Source: Campylorhamphus procurvoides (Eukaryota; Chordata; Aves; Passeriformes; Dendrocolaptidae). Taken from it: 64,000 bases of DNA. This document shows, in pieces, positions 25,321 through 38,200 of the stretch (positions are counted from its first letter, which is position 1; each line of letters starts with the position of its first letter). The DNA lies in NCBI GenBank assembly GCA_013396655.1, contig WBMV01009196.1, positions 486,385 through 550,384 on the forward strand. The letters run 5' to 3'. The notes beneath the pieces were generated by a model. The model made no database searches. It saw only the letters and a list, made by a program, of their open reading frames with translations, and was not told where the DNA came from. The translations under genes and the position numbers were made by a program.

Positions 25321-28300
25321 GCCTGGTATTTTAAATCAAGTCATATCAACTATTTAATCAAAATTCTTGCTTAAATATCACATGTGAAAATACAGTGACA
25401 TAAAAAAATACTGTTTGAAAGCATTTTTCCTTTTCAAATATGGTATTCTACAATGCATAAGGGTAGCATCCTGTGACCCCCACCCTTGTCCTATAGAGCT
25501 GGAGCAGTGCACAGAATAATTTGTCTGCATGAAATTCTCCATCTTGCAATTGGATTTGTAATTCTTCTGAAGGTGGAACTAAGCACATATACTCAGTAAG
25601 AAAGAATATCTGAAGATAATCTCAGTGACCAGCAAAACCATCCAATTAATGCAAACGCAATCTTTATCTTAAGGGAATTTCAGAAGACAGCTACTGTTAC
25701 TTTAGCATTTTCAAATGTCAGAGGGTCACGTTATTCTGTGGTACAAAACAACAATAATGAAAAGTGTTTAGTGGTAAACCATGAGTCAGATCTGATAATT
25801 CAGACTACAACAGTGGTCTCAATATTGCAAACATCATAGAAAATCCCATCACAAAGCTACTGTCAATTGTGAGTCTTTACTATGATTACTCAGGAGAGGA
25901 AGAAAACCTGCTGAACTTCAAGAAAAGTCTCCTGTTTTCTCTACCCTTGTTGCAGCAAAAAGCTTTTAACTCTGGTCTCGTCCTCACTGAGAACCAGCAC
26001 TAAAGGAAGAAATATCTTTTGAAACAAATGAGAAAGCAAAAATATTGAGACAAAGCCTGAAAGCTCTCTTGAGCATTACTAAGGAAAAGCTGTTTTCAAC
26101 ATCATTAAAAGACTTGTGTATTTGAGGAGTTAGATCTTTTTCTAAGTATTCTCATTAATCAGCTTCACTGTATGCAAGGTAAAGTCACTCAGATCTGGTG
26201 AAGTCAAAGGAAAAATTAGGAGAATAAAGAGGATTGTTTGAAGGATGAATGAAGGATCAAAGTCTGTCATAGTAACAAATGCTATTACTTTTCCAGATTT
26301 ATTCATTTCTGCAGAGAGAAAGAAATGTATGCAGGAAAACATAAATATATGTAAAAATCCAGATGCTGTAGGTGCATCTCAACACCTTGGTTAAAAAAAT
26401 ATAAAAGGTATAGCTACTTATTACTCACATTTGTTCTGGTGTCCTGATTTCTTCTTTTAAACTTTTCAATCAGAAGTTTCTAGTGAAATCATTGCCTTGG
26501 CTGTGCAATCAATGTCTAATCAAGATTCCCTGACAGTAGAGCTTTCAATATACATACTTTCTTCTGTCTTATTTGTGAATTTTGGCCAGAATCATCTCCG
26601 TCAAAACCTCATTGAGCTGTCTAGCAGATTCACACCCATTTAATGAACTGAGAGTCTTGCAGGACCACTTAGTTCACTCAGTGCATATTTTCTGTATAGG
26701 TAATATTTGACTGTTTCCAAGTAAAGTTTTTGTTTATTCAGGAATCCCCTGTTAGTTCATCCAAATTATCTTCAAATTCTCATTCATCTGTAAGAGAAAA
26801 TGAAAAGGGGTCTCTGGTTCCACAGTAGCTCTGAAAGTGGAGGGGGTAGATTCTGTGAGGAAGAAATGGGTGTAGCACAAGGCTGAGCCCAGAGCAGAGT
26901 TGTTTTGCAGAGGGGGTTGGTAGAAGTGCAGGCACCAGTGCCAGCTGCCCACAGCTTTACATGACACAGTTGGCACTGTTGATTTAAACAGACTGATGAA
27001 TGTGACCTCCTGAACAAAATGTTAGTAATTATGCAGTATAGATAGAGAAGGCTCCCATTAAAAACATTTCATAGCTGTTTCCTTTTTTACTTTTGTTTAT
27101 CTGTTTGTTTAGAAAGGGAGAAAATTAGCTAATTTTCAAATGAGTACTTGTTTGTTAACACCACTCAGTATCTATTCCTTATTGAGTGACTTTGACCCTG
27201 TATCTCCCATGCTGGTTCTTTCTGAGAAAAGGAAATGCAGTTTTCAAGAGAGTGTTAAAAAGATAAGGACCAAAGTGTGAGATGTCAATAAGCATTTTCC
27301 TTGTTTAACTGTGATCACTGCATGTGTTAAAGAGAAAACCTAGAGGGATACAGTTGTCCTTCATGGAAGATTTATTGTAGAATAGTACTCCATCAGCATC
27401 TCATTACTAATCACACTTTTGATCTTTCTTCAGTTTTCAGTGGAATGAGATGTTCTTGTATAGCTGTTACAGGTGCTTGAAGAAACTATTTTTGCCTAAC
27501 AGCCAAGCTTCAGGAAGAATTAAAAGACGAAAAGAGAGCTCAAAGACACAAGTCCCTCTGTCACTTCCACCCAAACAGTGACAAGGCAAAAATATAGCCA
27601 TTGTAAGTTCAAGTGGAAATGCCATCAAAGGAAATAAAGTACTGTCATGTTCTTCTGAACAATAACACTGAGAGATGTACTTGGCAGTGAAAAAATAGTC
27701 TGCTGCAATACTGAAAAGAGCTTGGATTAGCCACTAGGAGCAAAAGACATGAACATCTTCTGAACATGTTATTTGCAGGAATTGCATCCAGTGCATAAAT
27801 TAATTATCATTTAGTGTTATTTAGATTCATGCATCACTAAAAATAGAAGATGATAATTAAGTCCTTCTTCTATCTATACACTATAATTTATTATGAAGAC
27901 TGTCTCCTACAGTCTTAATGAAAGATCTTTGGAAAACTAGTAGGATAATAGTTAGTTGTTAGAATGTATATTTCTAAGTTAGATCTATTTTAGGCTCTCA
28001 TCACCATAGTATCTAGGAACTCCTTAAGTTATTGAAAGAGGAGTTCCCTAGTGGACTTCATATTGGTTTCTGCTGTCTCCTTCACTTGCATATAGAAGCT
28101 TTTGTTTGGCTAAAGAGGGGTCAGTTAAATGTGTGGAAAAGCTGTGTACAACTTAATGTGTAGTTTTCATGGCTGCTGTCTTCTTTCTGATGAAGTTCAT
28201 TTGGCAGCAAAAAGTTATAACTACCTTTTCACCTTCTCACTTGTGAAAAAAGGAAATGTAGCTATCAGAAAATAAATAGTTTAGTCTTAGTTTTTGTTTC

Positions 28301-31300
28301 CAAAATCTTAATCTTTGTCTGGTATCAAACAGCAAAATTTCACTGGATATTTCTAGATCCATCATGATCTAAATCAGTTGAAGATTTATTACAACAGAAA
28401 TTTTCTTTGCTCTCTCTCCCGGCTAGAGCTTTCCCCGAAAATTTTTTTGTATTTTTCCCGTTTTTAATCTCTCTTTTCTGACATGTTTATAACAGAATAC
28501 TTTTGCCTAAGTGTGCAGAGTTTCTTGTAGGTGGAAAATTATTTCTTCTTCATTATATCTCTTATTCTGAAATTCCTACCTGGTGTGAATGTATTTATGA
28601 CAGGCTTTTCTTTACAATTTTATCATGTGTTTGTCAACTATTTGGTCCAAGTGAATAGATGCATTTTTTCTTTACTGTGTGTTGATATGCAATCAGTGAT
28701 ACAGTTTGGCTCAAGTCACCAATGGTTTAAGAAAACTCATGGCCCTGAGGACCAGGGATACGGCCTTAAGAGAAATGACTACGTATCTGTTGTGTTTGCA
28801 ACAGGAAAACAAAATTTCATGGCAGCCTCTTTCAGTTCAGAATGGGTTTTTACACATAATGGAGCTGCTGCTACTACTGCCTCAGTGGCTTGGCTTAGAG
28901 TAAAAGATTAGATAGAGGGCAGTAGATGCAATGGTGATATTTGGCAAACAAAAACATTTTCTGTACTGGTAAAATAACACTTTCTTCACAGGGTTCGGCA
29001 GATTCACCTGTGTAAACTGTGGTTGATGCTTTCCATTAGCAGCAGCATAATTATTTTCTTTGGATTCTAGAAGCCTAAAGTTGCAGGCGTCTTGGCAGAG
29101 CAGGCCACTCCAAAAGTTTCTGGCACTCCACTGTTTTTCTTCAGCTTGTTTTGATCTTCTTCATTTTTTGCCTCTCACTCTTCAGCGTCTATTTGCCAGC
29201 ATATAGGCCATCCTACTACTCTTAGATATCTCTTATAGACATTTCATGTAAGTATTTTCCTTATGCCTGTTCCCTCCAGTGACTGACTTTTAACAAGAGG
29301 AAGAAAAACAGCCAGTTTTCAGAATTTTTACTGAGATTTTTTCAGAATAAAGTAACCTTTTTAAAACAGATAAAGAATATCCAAAATTTTTAGAGTTCCA
29401 CAAAATTTAAAATAGTTCTATTAAAAATATGGAAAATAAAGGAAATAAATTAGAACTTTTCAAATTATAATACTGTCTCTGCTGTTCTTTACATGACAGT
29501 GTGTCAGTGATATTGCAGACACTTTAGTATCCTGAAGTCCTGGTCACTCTTTGCCCATTAGGGGAAACCACTGCAGGTCTGCTGTACACTAGAGGTTTGC
29601 TTCCCATGGAAACATGAATGTGCAAGACACTACAAGCAAGTTATAGGTTCAGGCCTCATAAAACTTGATTTTGCCATGGTGAGTTCTTCCCCACTACATC
29701 AGTAGAATGTGGATATTCCCATGTCTTTAGCTGCAGCCACCAAGGGAATGCTGGCTACTGTATTCCCAGCCTGAGATGCCTTACAGCTGTGGGAGGAAAA
29801 GGTTTTTAGCCTACCACTTTTCTCTTAGCTTTTTCCTAGACAATCTCACCTTGTCTATTATTTATTATCCAGACATGTAGCTGTGCTTTACAAGAAAATC
29901 AAGTGCCTTCTCCAAAATCAGTTCACAGCAATATCTGACTCTACTGATATAAAAAATTGCATTTGTTAGCAAAACTGATGATAAAGGAAGGAATCAAGGA
30001 AAAAGACATGTCTCTGCAAGAAAGAATAAATTTCTACTTGTAGTTCCTAGTGACAAAGAGTTGCTTTCAGTTGTCTTTGAAAGAGCAGAAAAGGGGGGGA
30101 CTCTCAGTCTTCTTTTTCTTGGTACCTCCCAGCCTGCTTTACCTTTAAATCTGATGCCAGTCATAATTCTAAGGAGTACAGTCCATCATAATACACACCT
30201 GCATACTATGAGGATAAATAGTCTTTGCGATGTCATTTGTCTTAAACAGGTTATTTGAAAAGTCACTGAACTAGATGATTTTTTTTACATTAATCTGGGA
30301 ATAACGAATGTCAAAGATTGTATTTTATGTGTGTGCTGCTAGAAGCAAAAAAGGAAATCCACAGTTATTAAAAGGTTTTTATTTGACTTAAATAACTTTC
30401 CCAAAGGGGAAAATATTAATTATATGTCAGCTAATAACTCAAGTTAATGTAAGAGATCCACAGATAGTTAGGGAGGTGAAGAAAAAACAGTGTAAATAAA
30501 CAAAATTTTATAAGTTTACACATTATTGTGCAACACAATAAATCAAGCTATGTAGAAACCTTTAGCTACACAAATTTATTGTAAAGACCAATGCATGCTC
30601 TGCCTTTCTAGCAAATAATTTAGTCCTTTCAATTGTGTAAAATGTTAAATCAAATAAAGGATGGTAGAACTTGCATTCCACAGATAATGAGAAACACAGT
30701 ATTTAGTACATATTTAAAAGCTCAGGTCAGTCATAATATTATAGTGACATTGAGTTTTGTTTCTTTCTTTCCTCAGTAGGCATAATTTTCAATCTCCCCT
30801 TTAATTTGGGAGTGCAAAGGCATATATCTTTTAATATATTCATGTAAAATTTGTGCAAATTAATTCTGAAGTTAACTAATCATTGTATTTCTGTGTTTAA
30901 TACTAGCCAAGGAGATAAATAATTGCAAGCACATATCAGCTTGGATGATGTGAATTTTTTGCCACACCTGAGTGAAAATACTTGGACTAGTATTATGCAG
31001 ATGTTTAAATACTCCTAGTGAGTTGATACACATAAGACTGTTCCTTCCAACAGGATGTTACATTATTTAGGAGTTTAAACTTCCTTAAAAGTTGTTGACT
31101 CAAACTTTCTTAAGAGGCTTTGAAAGTTTCTTCTCCTGCTTCTCCTACAATTTTTCACCTCTTCAGGAACTAAAACCCCAAAGTTCAGAGTGGGTTTTAG
31201 AGGTGAGTGATCACAGCTCAGTGAGGGAAGAGAGACGTGTCAAAGGACTAAGTTAGGTCACAGCACAAATCAGATGTGGAGAGAGGAGAGGGAGACATTC

Positions 31301-31991
31301 TCAGCCTCAGACCAAGGCTACCATGACAATTCACGTCTCACAAAGCAGCACGAATTGTTGGATCCCAAAAAACAGAGGTGTAGGTCGTCTGCAGTGCTTA
31401 GTCTGGTAAATTACCCTCTCATCTAATCTGGCATTTTTCATAGTATACCTCTTAGAAAGCAAAACATCATGAGGTTTTTGATTTTCCACAGCATTTGAGA
31501 ATTTTTAGCTGTGGCATCTGTGCTAATCACTGTATCTGTTACCGATATCCTGGAGTGTTTGTGTTATTGACAATGCACCTGTTTACACACTTCATTTCTC
31601 CAACCCTGCTGACAGAAACCAGCCTGTATGTAGTAACCTAATTCTTCATGGGTCCTTTTTTAGTGTCTCATTTTACTATGCTAACATTACTAGCAAAATA
31701 CAACCCCCTGTATGAAAGGGGTTGAGTTGCTTATTTGAATAAAAGTTTAACAGGCTCCTCTGTGCTTCATATGTCAATCACTGTGCAATATGAGTTTCAT
31801 GTAGATGATGCATTAGCTATATATTCCCTAAGTATGTATTTTAAATTCTGTAGTCAAGGTTAATGAAGCTGAGTTTGCATTCATTTCTGCCTTTAATATC
31901 AATGAAAAATTTTATCTTACTTCCATGGGAGAAATGCCAGAACCTTTATAGTATTTAGTAATGTCAATCCTATGGAATACCTGATTCTATC

Positions 31992-32026
31992 TTGATTTCA
32001 TTGATTGATTTCATTGATTTCATTGA
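31992..32026. repeat. Tandem 9-mer TTGATTTCA
   Basis: Three exact copies of TTGATTTCA lie at 31992-32000, 32005-32013 and 32014-32022, with an extra TTGA between the first two and a final TTGA at 32023-32026. The exactness of the units suggests a recent local expansion. Confidence 0.9.
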
Positions 32027-33674
32027 ATTATGCTATTGAGTCCCTCAGATTCTGAGTAAAATTAATAAAACAGGACTATGGATTAACATCAGGTCAGATC
32101 ACACTGTACCCATTACTCATTTACTGTGTGTACTGACACACCTGTTATAGTGTTTGTATTGTAGTTCAGAGCATGACACTTCTTCAGCTGTCTGTAGGGC
32201 AAAAGGGAGATAACTTTTGATGGCCTGCACTGAGTGCACGATTGACCTTTCCTAAAACTCTAGTAACTGAAGGGGGGAGGAAATCACAGCTTTGCCTGAA
32301 GACTTCTTCCACCTTAGGCCTACACACTTCTGTGAGCAGATCCCCTACACAATAGTTGTGATAGAAGAAGTATTAATATGGACCACTAAAAAAATGGTTC
32401 TTTAAAACACCCATGAACTTCAAAGTTTGATGCAGGCATGAATGATGTTTAATTCATGTGCCCCAGTGATGTAGATTATGTGAGAAAACTTCAATTTACT
32501 TTATATTTTTCTTTAGGTTCTCTTTTGTCATATGAAGACCAATATCTCTGGCATGTCTGTAAAAATGTTTTTTGCAACTGTACAGTTTGCCTTATCTACC
32601 AATTCTAAGAGATGGTTTATAGCTCCTCCTATTCTCAGCACAGACACATGCAGGTAAAACTAGAATCTGCCTTGTAAAACACACTGAATTTAATTTCCTG
32701 ATTTTGTCCAGCTTAATCATTACAAATATCTCCATTCAGTGATTCCTAGCATTTTCTTACACTTGCCAAATGGGGTTACATTTTCTTTTTCTCTTTTGGG
32801 AATTGATACAGGAAAAGAATCTTTTTATCTAATTGGCCTTGAAAGGACAACAGCAGACCTGTTATGCTGGCCTTAACAGTATTTCACTAGGCTCATGTCA
32901 CTGGTAATTAAATTTGTCTTAGAACTGGGATGAATGTTAAAATACCATTGAAAAAGAAAAATAAAAAATGTAAACTAAAATTCTTGTAGCATAGGTTGTA
33001 CAATGGTCTGTTCACTGCCTACCAGAAACATTTGAGTCATACCCTAACCACCTCTAAGGAGTGGAACTCCCTAAACACATTTCTACTTTTTTATCTGTGG
33101 GACATATTAACAATAAGGAGTTTTTGTATTTTATGTGGTCACAGAGACAAAAACCAACAAATCCTTTGTGAATCTGAGTTTAAATTTTATAGAAAATTAT
33201 AAAGCCCATGTGAGTTACCTCAGCCTGTGTCCATAATATAAGCATAGATGTGGACAATAACACAATTTGTTCCCCATGAAGTTTTTAATTGGCCCCACTG
33301 AACTTCCACTTAGAAAATTTATTATTGCCCTAAAAATGGGCTCAAATGTCTTTGGCTGAGATTCAATAAAGGGTTTAGGCTCCTAATCCTTCCTTGAATG
33401 CCTCAATAAGATTGGAGAGTCAGGAGCCTGGGTGCTGGAATAGATCTAGATTTTGGAGTCTATTGCCCTATACTAAATATGCCACTTATTATATTGAAGA
33501 TTTGAAAAGTCCTTGGATTTGTTTATTACAATTACAGAGTGCTTGGATAGAATCTGTATGTTCTGTAAGAGGGTGTAAGGAAAAACATATATTTCTCCCA
33601 TTTGCTGTCTTGTTACCTGACTTATTTACTACATTAGGAAAGATAGGAGGTTGAAGCGACTGTGTGCATGCGTA

Positions 33675-33726
33675 TTCATATATATATTTATACATACGGA
33701 TATATATGTGTGTGTGTGTGTGTGTA
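33675..33726. repeat. TA then (TG)n compound microsatellite
   Basis: A TATATATTTATACATA segment passes into TATATA and then 19 bases of uninterrupted TG alternation at 33707-33725. This type of repeat is often length-polymorphic. Confidence 0.92.
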
Positions 33727-33894
33727 CAGTCATTGAAGTGATAAACAGATGCAACTCACAATCTCTTCCACAGCTGCCACAGATTTTCCTGCAAAATACT
33801 TTCCCTAGAAAGGAACAAAGACTATTTAGGCTCAATGCCTACTTTTACGCAACACAAATCCGTAATCTTTTCTCTTCTTTTCCTTCACCAGTGA

Positions 33895-33919
33895 CATGAT
33901 GTCATCTTCTGACATCATG
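33895..33919. other. Perfect 10-bp inverted repeat with CRE-like arms
   Basis: CATGATGTCA at 33895-33904 and TGACATCATG at 33910-33919 are exact reverse complements separated by five bases. Each arm contains TGATGTCA/TGACATCA, one base away from the CRE palindrome TGACGTCA. It may be a hairpin or a pair of bZIP-like sites; no function is shown. Confidence 0.6.
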
Positions 33920-34481
33920 GTTGGGAATGTGAGGACATAAATGGAATCTCAGCTGCCCCACTCTTAGTCTCCTTCTCTGTATTAATAGCAATTGGATTTT
34001 TTTTTAGGAAAAAAAATAGTGACATGTAAATACCCTTTTTCTTTACTGGGTTGTCTGAACTCAGTGCTCATGGCTAAATTTCTCATGGCTAAAAATCATA
34101 AGGCATTGCATTGCTTGGACAGAAGTAGCTCACTATGACATGTGGCAACCCTTCAGGCATCCCATGTCTCCACAGCAATACACAAAGGGGAAGGTTTTGG
34201 AGCTGAACCCCTGTAATGCAGACAGAGCAGCCCATGAAAAATAATTCCATTTGCAAGTATGGATTCAAATTGACCTGGAGAGCTTGTTACATTAAGCACA
34301 GGAGTGTACTGAACCTGTGATAAACATCCCACGGCTCAGAAGCTACTGTATGACCGCTCCTGCCTTATGCAATAGACTGGATTAGTCACAAAAAGTGTTT
34401 TAAAGTTTGTTTCAAAGTAACTTTTATTAAAAGGAGGGCAAATTTTGGAGATATTTTTAAAAAATCAAAACAAACGCTAAG

Positions 34482-34560
34482 AACAAACAAACAAAAATCC
34501 CAACAAAAACATACACAAAAAACCCAAAACCAAAAACCCAAACAAACAAACCAATCCAAA
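34482..34560. repeat. G-free, almost T-free A/C tract
   Basis: About 79 bases of A and C on the plus strand with no G and only a few T, made of CAAA, CAAAA and CCCAAA words. This is strong strand asymmetry and a (CAAA)n-related low-complexity sequence. Confidence 0.8.
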
Positions 34561-36198
34561 TTATTTCTCAAGATTTTTGGTGGTTTTCATGTTTTTTAAA
34601 AACTGTTTCTTTAAAAGTTTTGGTATAGTTCATATTTTTAGATTTTTGAGCAGCAATAGTTTTATTTTCATAGCTCCTAACTCATCAAGAAAAAAAAAAA
34701 GTCCTAAGCATTCAATATGATTCAATCCTTCTGTGTATCTAAATTATTACATTCATGGAAACAGAAGTATTCCATTTTTTCTGTTTCTGAGCACACATAC
34801 CTAATTGGCTAAGAGAATACATTTGAGTTCCTTCAGGAGATTTTTATATGAAAAAAGAACACCCCTTCAATGCATGCAGAAACTAATTAGAAGAAATCTA
34901 TAGCTGAATATTTGAACTGTTTCCAAGCATTTACTCTTGGCGTAGAACTTTTTCAATATGAATCCAGCTTATATCCAATATGGTTCCTCTGGACACAGCT
35001 ATACAGCTATTTGAACCATGTCTAAGAGCAAGTTGATCCCTGAAATTGTTGACTATGCAGAAAATTAACATTCCAAGGCCTGTTTTTTTTTTCTCTTGAC
35101 TCATAAGTTGGAACTTTTAGAAATCTTACCATCAGAAGACAGTTGTGTACCTTGATAAACTTGGAGGCAGGTGTGCTGGCTCTGGCTGGGTTGAAGTCAA
35201 CTTTCTTCATATATGTGATATATGATTTGTGACTAAAACAGTGTTGATTACACACCAGTGTCTTGCCAGTTTATGAGCAGTGCTTGCACAGCATCAATGT
35301 TTTCCTATTTTCTGAGGGTTTTTCCCCCCACTCAGCTTGTACAGCAAGTAGGCTGGGGGTCCACCAGAAGATAGGAGAGGACACAACCAGGACAGGTGAC
35401 TCAAACTGACTAAAGGAGTACTTCATGCCAAATGACATTATGCTCAACAATAAAACTTAGGGGAAAGATGGAGGAAGGGAGGACCTTCATGGTCACGGTA
35501 TTTGTTTTCCTAAGTAACCACTGCACATGCTGAGGCCCTGCTTCTGAGGGAAGAGTCTAGGTATTTGCCTGCCAGCAGTAAACAGCAAATAAACTCCTTG
35601 TTTTGTTTTTCTTGAGCACGCAACTTTACTTCATTTATTAAACTGTCTTTATCTCATTCCATCCAGGCTTTTCTTTACTCCTTCATCTGTCTTGCTGGGA
35701 GCAAGAACCTGTGTGTTTTCCTAGCTTCTGATTTGGTCAATCAGAAGGTTAAATGAAGCACCAGCAAGCCATACAGAAAGTTAGGAATAAATTCACATCT
35801 GAGACTTACTACATAAACTGCAACCCAGTTTTAGTGGTATATTTCAACCATTTTTTAGGGCAAAATTAAAAGACACAACACAGACTCCTGTGTTGTGCGT
35901 TACTGGGAGAGAAATGCTGAAGACCAGTACCATAATGTTTAGCCACCAGTGGTTTAATCTCACCCAGTTGACTTCTCTTGGAAGATGAGGGCAAGCACTT
36001 ATCCTGCCAGTTAGTGAGGAAACTTACACATTTTCTACAAGACGTTAGTTTTTCTCTCTTCTCTGAAATGCATGACTCTAAATGTGGACACAATGATGAT
36101 AGGATGTTAGGCTTGTCAGACCAAAACCTGAGGGGAAGACTGGGCACTAGCAATGTGTATGGCCTTCTTCTTTTCCTGGCAAAATCAGTGCTGAAGAT

Positions 36199-36230
36199 AA
36201 AAAAAAAAAAAAAAGAAGAAGAAAAAAAGA
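36199..36230. repeat. A-rich / GAA low-complexity tract
   Basis: A run of about 16 A bases continues into AGAAGAAGAAAAAAAGA. No retroposed gene body is recognised next to it. Confidence 0.8.
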
Positions 36231-38168
36231 TATTCTTAACAGGAGTAAAAGGGCAAGTAGAGAATCAGTATGTGTAATGCTTCAAAGTCAGGCACTCAAG
36301 AAGGGATATTGCTACAATAAACACTTTGACTTTCTCAGGTGTCTAAGACTAAATTCACACTCCATAGTTAAAAGATGGGGTTGTGATAAAACACAAACCA
36401 CACAAGATTTGTGTGCACAGGAATTTTCACGTGTACAGTGAAAATTAGGACAATCCCTGTTCACTAGTCAGTGCAAGAATTAAACTCTTTTCCTCTGGTG
36501 TAAAACATTTCCTTGGCTTATGTAGAAAAGCCTCTACTTCTCACCCTTGCCAACCATTTTCAAATGGGAGCAAAACGAACACTTACTGCTAAGTGCAAAT
36601 AGTTGAAATAATGCCACAAAGACTGAAATGTTAAAACAATCCTCCTCTAGTGATGCAGGAAGCCTAGGTGTTCAAGGGCTGAGTGACTGAGCCAAGGGAA
36701 TTGTATTTAAACCTAACAACATAATTAGCACTTTCCTAATTATTTTCCTCCCATGTAGATACAGACTAGAAGAATGCAGGAACCAAACTGTCAAAAAAGG
36801 ATGAAGGTAATTAATATTGCAAGTGAAAAATGTAGCCAGCAATATCATACTTTCTAACAGTAGCTTCCTTACAGACAGCAACAACAACATTGTACAAATG
36901 GTGTTCCTGAAAATGTTCCTTTGAGGAACAATAAAGAAATGTTACGTTAACTTGGTAGGCTGTTTCTTGCCCCTTTTTTCCTCTCAGAATTTTTGAGAAG
37001 TCCTATTCTAGCTTTAATTTCATGCTTTCAGTTTTTGTAGCAGTCCAATCCAGCATAAAGGTACCATGGCCATTACCTGCAGATAGAATGAAGAAAGAGG
37101 AGTAACATAAAAGCTTCTTCAATGTTCATGATGATAGCATATTAAGTAGAAACACTTATGTGTACTGAAATATTAAGAAGAGACAAGTACAATTTCTGCC
37201 AAGAGAAAGGGCACAGAGAGGGCTCACATAACAACCAGCACAGCAATGTTCATGGTTTCTGTTTCAGCAAGGTGCTCAGCAGATGAGATGCCAGCAGTTT
37301 TGTCATATAACCATAGCTGGGAAGGAGATTGTAATGGTGACTCAACGTCTGCCTTTCCTGGAGTGAACATTTTCACTTAGAGCATAATTTTCTAAATTTT
37401 TGAGGAGTATATTTGCTATGGCTGCTTGTAAGACAAATAGAGAAATAGTGAGAAGTGACAGTTTGGTGATGTTTCTTAACCTAACATACACTTGCTAAGC
37501 AGAAAAGTTTGCTGTTGTTGAGAGAGGAACCAAATAGGTGAGATAAGTGAGACTTAAATGCCAGTAATGCACAGGACATAGATGATGTAAAGAATTTCTG
37601 CATGTATATATATTAGATCATCATGCTCACATTAGCAAAACCCTATAGCTCCCATGTCAGACTCATGCTGAACTCAGACAGATGCAGTAGACTGAAGAGG
37701 AGCTGCAGTTTTACCATGCAGAAGTTCCCCACAGTAAGGCTAGAAAAGTTTATCTGTAAATTAGTGATATGGAGTTCTGATATGCCTCAAATAAAAAGAC
37801 AAAGTCATGACCTGGCCATATTTATCTAAATAGAGACAATACTATAGAAGAACTGGTCTCTTCTGTCAGATCTGTGCCCAGTTGCTGCCTTATGGGTGCT
37901 AACCCTGCAGAACCAGTGCAGCTGAAGTGCAAAACCTGTAGATAAACACATGAGACTTTTCCTAATATAATTTCTCAGTTATGTTTCCAGACAGGTAGAG
38001 GACTAGCCTAAAGAGGGGAAGCGTGGAGTGAGTTACACCTTTTCAAGGAGTCCCAGAAGTCAAACGGGCTGTGACCTAGAGTCACCATCCCAGCATCTGT
38101 TTGAATTGTTTTACTCCACCTTGTGTATCTCTAAATAGTATAGGTAGCATGTTATATACATGCATCAC

Positions 38169-38199
<31 letters not shown>
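38169..38199. repeat. (AT)n(AC)n compound microsatellite
   Basis: Alternating AT from 38169 changes to alternating AC up to about 38199 without interruption. It is a perfect compound dinucleotide repeat. Confidence 0.93.

Positions 38200-38200
<1 letters not shown>

Larger units (their letters stand above)
22901..33674. other. Long unique non-coding stretch
   Basis: About 10.8 kb without a recognised gene or interspersed repeat. Features seen are a TA-rich low-complexity block at 25138-25320, a 9-bp tandem repeat at 31992-32026, and a short inverted repeat CAACCCC/GGGGTTG at 31701-31724. The longest open frame (126 codons, plus strand, 28531-28911) has an AT-rich hydrophobic start and no motif I recognise. 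I judge it to be chance. Confidence 0.55.
33727..38168. other. Unique non-coding DNA with low-complexity tracts
   Basis: No gene is recognised. The stretch holds the perfect hairpin at 33895-33919, the A/C-only-like tract at 34482-34560, and the A-rich tract at 36199-36230. Open frames up to about 99 codons match nothing known. The minus-strand frame over 34386-34571, rich in Phe/Trp/Cys, is explained by the A/C tract. Confidence 0.55.

Noticed and set aside
28531..28911. 126-codon plus-strand open frame with hydrophobic start
   Set aside because: The first part is AT-rich and the second part has no motif I know. No TATA, splice or poly-A arrangement is visible around it. Treated as chance.
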